Assembly (NCBI GenBank): GCA_937944075.1
Contig: CALDZZ010000113.1
Coordinates: forward strand, 1 to 13,190
DNA length: 13,190 nt
Direction of reading: 5' to 3'
Source: an uncultured Rhizobiaceae group bacterium
GTDB taxonomy: Bacteria; Pseudomonadota; Alphaproteobacteria; Rhizobiales; Rhizobiaceae
A program made the position numbers and the translations under genes. The notes under the pieces are model-generated. The model did not search any database, had not been told where the DNA came from, and saw only the letters and a list, made by a program, of their open reading frames with translations. Below are positions 1 through 6,629 of this stretch, piece by piece (within the stretch, counting starts at the first letter, position 1; each line of letters begins with the position of its first letter).

Positions 1-1
1 A

Positions 2-355
2 CCAAATCAGGTTGTCGATTCACTGAATTCACTTTCTGTAGACATTGCAAATGCAATCGACCATGAAACATCCGTTGACCTTTGGGACAGATATCAGCGC
101 GGCGAAACAAACGTCTTCACACGCAGGCTATATACGCTTCAGGGACAACAAACCTTTGATGAAATCAGAAGCAAATATGCAAGGGATACAGACTTCAAGA
201 TGGCGGTAGATCGCTACATGGCCGACTTTGAACAACTATTGAGCCGTGAAACCAACAATGGCCAAAACCAGCCTCTAACGCAAAGCTATCTGACTTCTGA
301 AACAGGCAAGGTTTACACCATGCTCGCACATGCATCAGGTCGTTTGGGCAACTAG
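2..355 (+). CDS. C-terminal fragment of a large Rhizobiales coiled-coil protein (GPR/RgsE-like, often annotated kinesin-like)
   Basis: An open frame enters from the left edge and ends at TAG 353-355, giving 117 residues with no start in the window. The visible tail is polar and mostly helical. It contains DLWDRYQRGE, NVFTRRLYTLQGQQTFDEI and a final KVYTMLAHASGRLGN. From memory, this tail resembles the conserved end of very large (about 2000-residue) Rhizobiales proteins annotated as kinesin-like or hypothetical. In Agrobacterium and Sinorhizobium these are called GPR or RgsE and organise the growth pole during unipolar growth. That the frame is coding is nearly certain, from its length, composition and clean stop. 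The family name is recognition rather than proof, since the bulk of the protein lies outside the window. It converges on the threonine dehydratase gene with a 20-base gap. Confidence 0.6.
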   Translation, partial: PNQVVDSLNSLSVDIANAIDHETSVDLWDRYQRGETNVFTRRLYTLQGQQTFDEIRSKYARDTDFKMAVDRYMADFEQLLSRETNNGQNQPLTQSYLTSETGKVYTMLAHASGRLGN

Positions 356-370
356 GTTTATCCGGTTCCC
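346..370. terminator. Possible bidirectional hairpin between convergent genes
   Basis: GGG-AAC-T-GG on the left can pair with CC-G-GTT-CCC on the right around a TTTAT loop, with two single-base bulges. It overlaps the stop codon of the upstream gene and reaches to within six bases of the stop of the minus-strand dehydratase gene. There is no T-tract on either side, so it is a weak candidate for an intrinsic terminator. Confidence 0.22.
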
Positions 371-375
371 ATCAA

Positions 376-1356
376 TTAAACAGCAAGGGCTCGGGCAAAC
401 ATGTCCGGGTCTATATTGCCACCTGAAAGAGTGACGACAACACATTCTCCCTTCCATTGTTTTCCAAACTTCAAAACACTTGCAAGTGCAACAGCGCCAC
501 CTGGCTCAACAACAAGCTTCAACTCTTCATAAGCAAACTTGACAGCCGCAAGCGCCTCTTTGTCCGAGACGATTAACCCTGCATCCAGCAAGTTCGAATT
601 GATAGCAAAACTGAGTTTTCCCGGGCACGGCGTAACGATTGCATCACAGATTGAGCCCGAAGGCTTTGCATTTGAAACAATCTTGCCGGCTTCAAGAGAA
701 CGTTTGTAATCATCAAATCCTTCAGGCTCGGCAGAATTAATTTTTGCTTGCGGAAAGTGATGATGAATTGCAATTGCCATACCCGCGGTTAAACCTCCGC
801 CTCCAGTACAGGCAATCACCCTGTCAGGCGTGATGTCCATGGCTTCCATATCCTGGGCAACCTCAAGACCCGTTGTACCCTGCCCGGCAATGACCATTGG
901 ATTTTCAAACGGGTGGACAAATAAGCAACCGCGTTCTCCAGCCAGTTTGGTGAGCAAGGCATCACGATCTTCGGTTGCACGGTCATATAAAACAATTTCT
1001 GCCCCCAAGGCTTTTGTACGCTCTATTTTTGTAGCTGGCGCATCAGAAGGCATGATGATTGTCGCAGCACATTTAAACAGGCCACAGGCCGCCGCCACAC
1101 CTTGGGCATGATTTCCCGAAGAGCTCGCAAGAATACCCTGCGCACGTTCTTCATCGCTCAAATTGCTGATCGCATTATAGGCACCACGAAACTTGAAAGA
1201 CCCTGTACGCTGAAGGTTTTCGGCTTTAACATAAACCTTGCAACCGCTTGCTGTATCAAGCGCATCGCACCTCAACAAAGGCGTTCTCACTGCTTCCTTT
1301 TCAATTGTCTTGGCAGCTTCTAAAATGGCGTCATAATCAGGTAAAACATCAGGCAT
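376..1356 (-). CDS. Threonine/serine dehydratase (threonine ammonia-lyase), PLP-dependent, no ACT domain
   Basis: This 326-residue fold-type II PLP enzyme is expected to deaminate L-threonine to 2-oxobutanoate, possibly also L-serine to pyruvate, in the cytoplasm. The PLP lysine is K55 in TGSFKFRGAYNA. SSSGNHAQG (78-86) is the substrate-binding loop, TGGGGLTAG (184-192) is the glycine-rich phosphate-binding loop, and S311 in TLSGGNID is placed to contact the PLP pyridine nitrogen. The protein stops right after the catalytic domain. It therefore lacks the C-terminal ACT-like domains of the isoleucine-regulated biosynthetic enzyme IlvA and resembles catabolic TdcB-type enzymes. Serine racemase and hydroxyectoine-cluster EutB proteins share this fold, so substrate is inferred. 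The ATG at 1356 has a weak GAGAG about seven bases upstream. The gene is a single unit, divergent from the SDR gene at 1492. Confidence 0.9.
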   Translation of the reverse strand: MPDVLPDYDAILEAAKTIEKEAVRTPLLRCDALDTASGCKVYVKAENLQRTGSFKFRGAYNAISNLSDEERAQGILASSSGNHAQGVAAACGLFKCAATIIMPSDAPATKIERTKALGAEIVLYDRATEDRDALLTKLAGERGCLFVHPFENPMVIAGQGTTGLEVAQDMEAMDITPDRVIACTGGGGLTAGMAIAIHHHFPQAKINSAEPEGFDDYKRSLEAGKIVSNAKPSGSICDAIVTPCPGKLSFAINSNLLDAGLIVSDKEALAAVKFAYEELKLVVEPGGAVALASVLKFGKQWKGECVVVTLSGGNIDPDMFARALAV

Positions 1357-1491
1357 CTTAAGCTCTCATTTCAAAAATTTTGCAGAGACTCACATTTATT
1401 CAAAAGAGTATTTCCATTTTGACTGTGGTAATGCAATTCGAGTTACGTTAAAAATTAGTCTTCTTATTTCTACCACAAGGGTTATCTTAGC
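1357..1491. promoter_or_regulatory. Divergent intergenic region between dehydratase and SDR genes
   Basis: This 135-base AT-rich region must hold both promoters. On the plus strand TTGACT at 1419-1424 is a good -35 match, but no convincing -10 follows at 16-18 bases. The best is TACGTT at 1444. A perfect 7-base inverted repeat, TGTGGTA (1424-1430) and TACCACA (1471-1477), spans the presumed SDR start region. Its right arm touches the SDR ribosome binding site AAGGG (1477-1481). A GANTC site (CcrM methylation consensus in alphaproteobacteria) lies at 1387-1391. The promoter assignments are tentative. Confidence 0.35.
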
Positions 1492-2271
1492 ATGGATCTT
1501 GGAATTTCTGGACGCAAGGCAATAGTTTGCGCCTCAAGCAGAGGGCTTGGAAAAGGCTGCGCCAAACATCTGGCAGAAGCCGGATGTCAGGTGATCGTCA
1601 ACGGTAGAAATCACGACGTGACAATGGCAACTGCAGAAGAAATTTCACGCAATGCCAAATATGAAGCAAAAGTCGTTTTGGCAGATATTTCAACGTCTGA
1701 AGGTCAAAAAGCAGTGCTTGAAGCCTGTCCTGAGCCAGATATCCTGGTCAACAATAATGGTGGCCCTCCCCGCAAGGATTTCCGCGAACTGGACCGCTCG
1801 GCAATGTTGGAAGGTGTTACCCAAAACATGGTGACACCAATCGAACTCATTCAGGCAACAATAGACGGAATGACAGACCGTGGCTTCGGACGAATTGTCA
1901 ACATAACCTCTCTCTCAGTCTATACAGCAATTGAAGGACTGGACCTTTCTTCAGGTGCAAGAGCGGGCCTATCATCATTTTTGGCAGGAGTTTGCCGATC
2001 TGTGGCAGACAAGAACGTCACTATAAACCAAATCTTGCCTGGGAAAATGGATACCGACCGCTTGATGGGGGGCATCAAGGCAACCGCTGAAAACAAAGGC
2101 ATCAGCGTAGAAGAAGCTGCTGCAAACGAAGCTGCTGCAATCCCGGCGAAACGGTTTGGTACAGCTGATGAATTCGGCGCTCTCTGCGCTTTCTTGTGCT
2201 CCCAACACGCTGGTTACATTACAGGACGTAACATCCTCGTGGATGGCGGCTTGAACCAGAACGCATTTTAG
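1492..2271 (+). CDS. SDR-family protein with degenerate cofactor and catalytic motifs (BKR-like SDR-like subgroup)
   Basis: The 259-residue protein has the Rossmann fold of short-chain dehydrogenases/reductases, but its signature residues are altered. The TGxxxGxG cofactor motif reads C13-A-S-S-R-G-L-G20. The NNAG motif reads NNNGG (87-91). A serine is kept in NITS (S140), but the YxxxK dyad is replaced by S153-S-G-A-R157. The C-terminal part is intact and typical (LPGKMDTDR at 182-190, ITGRNILVDGG near the end). This fits the known subgroup of 3-oxoacyl-ACP-reductase-like SDRs that lack perfect NAD-binding and tetrad motifs, so NAD(P)-dependent reductase activity should not be assumed. The ATG is preceded by AAGGG at ten bases. 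The malic enzyme gene starts 47 bases downstream on the same strand, so co-transcription is possible. No function beyond fold can be given. Confidence 0.85.
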   Translation: MDLGISGRKAIVCASSRGLGKGCAKHLAEAGCQVIVNGRNHDVTMATAEEISRNAKYEAKVVLADISTSEGQKAVLEACPEPDILVNNNGGPPRKDFRELDRSAMLEGVTQNMVTPIELIQATIDGMTDRGFGRIVNITSLSVYTAIEGLDLSSGARAGLSSFLAGVCRSVADKNVTINQILPGKMDTDRLMGGIKATAENKGISVEEAAANEAAAIPAKRFGTADEFGALCAFLCSQHAGYITGRNILVDGGLNQNAF

Positions 2272-2318
2272 AAAAAACGACTCTAATTCAACCATTTACA
2301 AACCGATCCGGAATCAAA

Positions 2319-4628
2319 ATGTCAGATAAGAAAAAACCATACAAGCCAAACAATGAACTTGAAGAAGGTGCGCTTTTTTACCACCAAAACCCAAAACCCG
2401 GGAAATTGGAAATCTCTGCGACCAAGCCACTTGGCAACCAGCGCGATCTTGCACTTGCATATTCACCAGGCGTAGCAGCTCCTTGCCTTCATATTGAGCA
2501 AGAACCGGAAATGGCAGCTGAATACACTGGGCGCGCAAACCTAGTAGCTGTCATTTCGAATGGTACCGCTGTACTTGGTCTTGGAAACATCGGGCCGTTA
2601 GCCTCAAAACCTGTAATGGAGGGCAAGGCTGTCCTCTTCAAGAAATTTGCTGATGTGAATGTCTTCGATATCGAGGTCAACCAAACAGAAGTCGACAAGT
2701 TCTGCGACGTCGTCGCCGCACTCGAACCTACTTTTGGTGGTGTAAATCTTGAAGATATCAGCGCACCGGAATGTTTCTTGATTGAGGAACAATTGCGGGA
2801 ACGCATGAAGATTCCGGTTTTCCACGACGACCAGCATGGCACAGCCATCATCGTTGCTGCCGGGGTGAGAAACGGACTGGAAGTTGCAAAAAAAGAAATA
2901 TCGGATGTCAAAATAGTAGCATCGGGTGCCGGAGCAGCCTCCATAGCCTGCTTAAACCTTTTGGTCTCAATGGGTGCAAAGCGTGAGAACATCTGGGTAT
3001 CAGACTCAAAAGGTGTAGTCTGGGACGGTCGTAATGAAAGCATGGATCGCTACAAACAGATCTATGCACAAAAAACAGAAAAGCGGGAACTGGCAGAAAT
3101 CATGCCGGGTGCAGATGTTTTCATCGGCCTTTCAGCAGCAGGCGTTCTCAAGCCTGAAATGTTGAAAGAAATGAAGGAAAACCCGATTGTCATGGCGCTT
3201 GCCAACCCAACACCTGAGATCATGCCCGAGATTGCACGTGAGGCGCGCCCTGATGCGATGATTTGTACTGGTCGTTCTGATTACCCCAATCAGGTGAATA
3301 ACGTCTTGTGTTTTCCTTTCATCTTCCGAGGTGCACTGGATGTGGGCGCTACAACCATTAATGAAGAAATGAAAATAGCAGCTGTAGAGGCAATCGGTGA
3401 CTTGTCTCGTGAAGAGCCCTCCGAAGCTGCAGCAGGTGCCTATGGCGGCGTAACACCCCGTTTTGGCCCTGACTATCTTATCCCCTCGCCCTTTGACCCC
3501 AGACTAATGCTACGCGTGGCCCCTGCAGTAGCAAAAGCTGCCATGGAAAGCGGCGTAGCCACCCGACCTGTGAAGGATTGGGACGACTATAATGATAAAC
3601 TAAACCGGTTTGTCTTCCGCTCCGGCATGATCATGAAGCCAATTATTGAAAAGGCCACCAATTGTGACAAGCGAGTAATCTTCTCGGACGGAGAGGATGA
3701 ACGGGTATTGCGAGCTGCAGAAATCGCGCTTCAGGACAAGCTTTGCCGCCCTATTCTTATTGGTCGACCAGACGTTATAAAAAGCCGTTTGGAACGCTTT
3801 GGACTAAGCATACAGCCTGACAAGGATTTTGAGATTATCAACCCTGAACGTGATGACCGTTACCGTGATTATGTGAACACGCTTGTCGATGTCGCGGGCA
3901 GAAGCGGCATTACACCTGATGCTGCCAAAAACATAGTTAGATCCAATACCACAGCAATTGGCGCGCTTGCAATCATACGCGACGATGCAGACGCTCTGAT
4001 ATGTGGACTGGAAGGAAGGTTTTTCCGTCACAGACAATACATTGACCAGATAATCGGCCGACAGGAAGGTCTTGCATCACTTCATGCAATGAGTTTGCTC
4101 ATTGACCAGAAACAGGCTCTCTTCATGACTGATACTTATATCTCGGAAAACCCGGATGCCCTGCAGATTGCAGAAATGACGAGACTGGCAGCAAAGGAGA
4201 TTGAACGCTTTGGAATCGTACCCAAAGCGGCGCTTCTTTCAGCATCAGACTTTGGCTCGCGTCCCATGAAAACTTCCAAAATCATGCGCGATGCTGCTGA
4301 GATTCTCTTTGAGACAAACCCGGAGCTTGAGGTAGACGGAGAAATGCATGGCGATAGCGCGCTTGATGAAACGATCCGTGAAAAGGTTTATCCAAACTCC
4401 CGCCTGAAAGGAAAAGCCAATCTGCTGGTCTTCCCTGATCTGGATGCTGCAAACATAACGATGAACGTGGCAAAGGAGCTGAATGACGGCCTGCACGTAG
4501 GACCTATCATTCTAGGTACAAAGCGTCCCGCCCACATCCTGCCACCAGCGGTGACATCCAGAGGTGTTTTGAACATGACTGCCCTGGCAGCGGTACAAGC
4601 CATCCAGTATGATGAAGAGCAAGCCTGA
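2319..4628 (+). CDS. maeB: Malic enzyme with C-terminal phosphotransacetylase-like domain (MaeB/Dme/Tme type)
   Basis: The enzyme oxidatively decarboxylates L-malate to pyruvate and CO2 in the cytoplasm, linking the TCA cycle to gluconeogenesis and acetyl-CoA supply. At 769 residues it has the usual hybrid length. The malic enzyme part (about 1-430) shows LAYSPGVAAPC with general-acid Y48, EGKAVLFKKF with K103, metal ligands E145-D146 in EDISAPE and D170/D171 in HDDQHGTA, the nucleotide loop GAGAAS (203-208) and GRSDYPNQVNN (318-328). The rest (about 445-769) is phosphotransacetylase-like, with GEDERVLRAA, GEMHGDSALD and NLLVFPDLDAAN. In true phosphotransacetylases the end motif carries catalytic Ser-Arg and Asp (SRGxxxxD). 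Here S747-R748 are kept and the Asp position is T754. In characterised homologues this domain lacks transferase activity and mediates acetyl-CoA inhibition. I cannot tell NAD from NADP preference. The start has a weak ribosome binding site. Confidence 0.93.
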   Translation: MSDKKKPYKPNNELEEGALFYHQNPKPGKLEISATKPLGNQRDLALAYSPGVAAPCLHIEQEPEMAAEYTGRANLVAVISNGTAVLGLGNIGPLASKPVMEGKAVLFKKFADVNVFDIEVNQTEVDKFCDVVAALEPTFGGVNLEDISAPECFLIEEQLRERMKIPVFHDDQHGTAIIVAAGVRNGLEVAKKEISDVKIVASGAGAASIACLNLLVSMGAKRENIWVSDSKGVVWDGRNESMDRYKQIYAQKTEKRELAEIMPGADVFIGLSAAGVLKPEMLKEMKENPIVMALANPTPEIMPEIAREARPDAMICTGRSDYPNQVNNVLCFPFIFRGALDVGATTINEEMKIAAVEAIGDLSREEPSEAAAGAYGGVTPRFGPDYLIPSPFDPRLMLRVAPAVAKAAMESGVATRPVKDWDDYNDKLNRFVFRSGMIMKPIIEKATNCDKRVIFSDGEDERVLRAAEIALQDKLCRPILIGRPDVIKSRLERFGLSIQPDKDFEIINPERDDRYRDYVNTLVDVAGRSGITPDAAKNIVRSNTTAIGALAIIRDDADALICGLEGRFFRHRQYIDQIIGRQEGLASLHAMSLLIDQKQALFMTDTYISENPDALQIAEMTRLAAKEIERFGIVPKAALLSASDFGSRPMKTSKIMRDAAEILFETNPELEVDGEMHGDSALDETIREKVYPNSRLKGKANLLVFPDLDAANITMNVAKELNDGLHVGPIILGTKRPAHILPPAVTSRGVLNMTALAAVQAIQYDEEQA

Positions 4629-5327
4629 TCAGGACTTATTGATTTGCCTGTCGAGTTTAGCAAGTCGCTTCAAGACGGCTTGCACTCCTTGAGCGCCAGC
4701 TAACTTGTAGTGAAATCGTGTTTTATCAACCGACTTCTCCAGGCCCCCCATACCATTGAGATAAAAATATCCAAGGTATGAATGCGCATAACCATTTTTT
4801 GAGTTTACAGCTGCTCTGATAAAGTAGAAGGTTGCTTTTTTCTCTGATTTTGTTTCGCAAGTGCCTTTGGCAAAGCACCAGCCCTTGAGGCTGAGCGCAT
4901 AACTGTCATCTTCCATGATTGCCTGATCAAGAAGACGGTTTGCCTTTTCATAATCCCTGTTAACGCCCTTTCCCATAAGATAGGCGTAAGCGAGACTGGA
5001 TTTTGCTTTTACAACATCCCTCTCTACAGCCTTCTGCCACCATTCAATTGCCAGGGATTCCGATTTGACCAGTTTCTTACCCGTAAAGAAATGATATCCG
5101 ACACTATGTTGAATGGATAAATTGTCACTTTTGGCAAGATAATTACTTTGAAATTCGGCTGCAGCCTGATTCCCAAGAAAATGCTTTATAACGGGCGGCA
5201 CTATGTAAAACTGCATGTTATAGGCAATAAGTGCCAACAGAACAAAACTCGCAATAAGCATTTGCTTAACATTGAGCTTGTCAGGATTGCGTTCTACAAG
5301 AGGTGAAGCAGGTGAATTATTCCTCAT
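4629..5327 (-). CDS. Membrane-anchored Sel1-repeat (TPR-like) protein
   Basis: The 232-residue protein has a short polar N-terminus (1-22), one hydrophobic segment (about 23-47, from MLIASFVLLALIAYNM onward) and an alpha-helical remainder. The helical part carries Sel1-like repeats: AIEWWQKAVERDVVKAKSSL then AYAYLMGKGV (about 93-122), NRDYEKANRLLDQAI (123-137) and AHSYLGYFYLNGMGG (181-195). The basic N-terminus and single segment suggest an inner-membrane anchor or uncleaved signal with the repeats in the periplasm. Sel1 repeats are protein-interaction scaffolds, and no partner is evident here. Its stop codon directly abuts the malic enzyme stop on the other strand. The start was chosen as the first ATG, because M23 would remove the N-terminal tail just before the membrane segment. 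The exact function is unknown. Confidence 0.8.
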   Translation of the reverse strand: MRNNSPASPLVERNPDKLNVKQMLIASFVLLALIAYNMQFYIVPPVIKHFLGNQAAAEFQSNYLAKSDNLSIQHSVGYHFFTGKKLVKSESLAIEWWQKAVERDVVKAKSSLAYAYLMGKGVNRDYEKANRLLDQAIMEDDSYALSLKGWCFAKGTCETKSEKKATFYFIRAAVNSKNGYAHSYLGYFYLNGMGGLEKSVDKTRFHYKLAGAQGVQAVLKRLAKLDRQINKS

Positions 5328-5349
5328 TTTTCAACGATATCAGGCACAT

Positions 5350-5377
5350 ATTATGGTTCTGTGCATGGCTTGCCCAA
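5350..5377 (-). promoter_or_regulatory. Candidate promoter of the Sel1-repeat gene
   Basis: Read on the minus strand, TTGGGC (5372-5377) and CATAAT (5350-5355) are separated by 16 bases and lie about 23 bases upstream of the ATG at 5327. The -10 matches the sigma-70 consensus at five of six positions and the -35 at only three or four, so this is suggestive only. Confidence 0.35.
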
Positions 5378-5438
5378 ATTTTAACTAAACTTTTATATAA
5401 ATTATTTTTGAGTTGCTTTCGCATCGCAATGAATTAAA

Positions 5439-5454
5439 ACGGTTCCCATACCGT
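5439..5454. repeat. Inverted repeat upstream of the DUF2865 gene
   Basis: ACGGT-TCCCAT-ACCGT is a perfect 5-base inverted repeat with a 6-base spacer. It lies 45 bases before the GTG start of the DUF2865 gene and just upstream of TATATT (5460-5465), a possible -10. The position would suit an operator. A 5-base arm can also occur by chance. Confidence 0.3.
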
Positions 5455-5498
5455 AACGTTATATTTTCGCATGCTTACAGATATAAAAGGTAAACTTA

Positions 5499-6629
5499 GT
5501 GGGCAAATTCGAATATTCAGAGGCTTTTAAGCATACCACAGTGTGTTGTTTCACCCTGTTTGGATTGTCGCTGTTTATGCTTTCTGCTTCTGTTGATGAT
5601 GCAGAGGCGCAGTCGCGTGCAGCCCTTTGTAGTTCGCTAAACTCCCAACTGGCGTCCCTTTCGGGCAGTTCTGGTGGTGGAAATCCCGCCCAATATCGTA
5701 AATTCAACAATGCCGCCAATTCTCAAAAGGCGCAAATCAAGAAAACAAAGCGCATTGCAAAACGTGGGCGCTGTACCGGATTTGGCATTTTCAACAGTCG
5801 AAGTGCGCAATGTAAACGCATAGTGGGCAGCTTGAAGAAAATGGAAGCAAATCTTCGCAGCCTAAGATCAAAGGCAGCGCAATATTCACCCAAGCGCACT
5901 AATACAAAATCCAAAAGAAAAACCCTGCTTCGACGTATTAAACAAAACCGCTGTAATGCTGTCGTCACAAAACAAGTAAAAGAAGCAAAAAAAGTAACAA
6001 AGCCAAAACGCAAAACGCTACTTGAGCAGGTTTTTGGGACGAAGACCTACGACCAGAACGGCTCACGCGTTAATTCGGGTCAAAATCAGGTTTTGACAAA
6101 TTTGCGGACTTACAGAACTCTTTGTGTGAGAAAAACAGACGGATATTATTTCCCTATCAGTTTCTCGACATCCAAGGACCGCTTTGAGGATGACCAGCAA
6201 ACATGTCAAAAGATGTGCCCTTCTTCTGAAGTAGATCTGTATCATCACAAAATGCCATCAGAAGACAGCGAGGAAATGGTTCATTACCAGACCAAGAAAC
6301 CTTACGCTAAAGAGCCATTCGCATTTGCTTACAGAAAGTCATTCGACGTAAATCAGAAATGCCGATTTGCTACTGAAAACCGTTCTAATTCAATAGAGAC
6401 TGTTACAGTCGAAAAGAAAGAATCAACAAAAATAGGCACTCCTGTTTGGCGTGAAGACCCTGCCCTTGCGCCAGACGATCATGAGAGTTTGATAGCTGGA
6501 TTGAACTTCAAGGTTGTAAAGGCATTTGTTCAAGATGACCGTGAAACAGGTGACAACGCTGACAATCAGCTTCTGGCAGACAACCGCAAGATCAGGATAG
6601 TCGGTCCAGCGTTCTTTCCCGTCCAATAA
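5499..6629 (+). CDS. Exported DUF2865-family protein, basic and cysteine-rich
   Basis: The 376-residue protein starts with GTG, eight bases after a good AAAAGG ribosome binding site. Residues 1-37 form a signal peptide: a hydrophobic stretch of about 12-31 and a likely cut after AEA (35-37), so the mature protein should be periplasmic or surface-exposed. The middle (about 65-185) is very rich in Lys and Arg and contains KRKTLL twice (139-144, 170-175). The C-terminal core (about 203-290) carries CVRKTDGYYFPISFSTS, TCQKMCPSSEVDLYHH and AFAYR, which I recognise as DUF2865, a domain common in Rhizobiales and without known function. After the signal peptide there are eight cysteines (44, 92, 105, 152, 209, 236, 240, 288), an even number suited to disulfides. 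The protein ends with VGPAFFPVQ, and its last codons overlap gltX on the opposite strand. Confidence 0.82.
   Translation: MGKFEYSEAFKHTTVCCFTLFGLSLFMLSASVDDAEAQSRAALCSSLNSQLASLSGSSGGGNPAQYRKFNNAANSQKAQIKKTKRIAKRGRCTGFGIFNSRSAQCKRIVGSLKKMEANLRSLRSKAAQYSPKRTNTKSKRKTLLRRIKQNRCNAVVTKQVKEAKKVTKPKRKTLLEQVFGTKTYDQNGSRVNSGQNQVLTNLRTYRTLCVRKTDGYYFPISFSTSKDRFEDDQQTCQKMCPSSEVDLYHHKMPSEDSEEMVHYQTKKPYAKEPFAFAYRKSFDVNQKCRFATENRSNSIETVTVEKKESTKIGTPVWREDPALAPDDHESLIAGLNFKVVKAFVQDDRETGDNADNQLLADNRKIRIVGPAFFPVQ

Noticed and set aside
2489..3043. 184-codon minus-strand frame inside the malic enzyme gene
   Set aside because: It is a serine-rich, low-information antisense translation of a clearly real gene.
5723..6013. 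96-codon Phe/Arg-rich minus-strand frame in the DUF2865 gene
   Set aside because: The composition is simply the reverse of the Lys/Arg-rich coding strand, and there is no ribosome binding site evidence.
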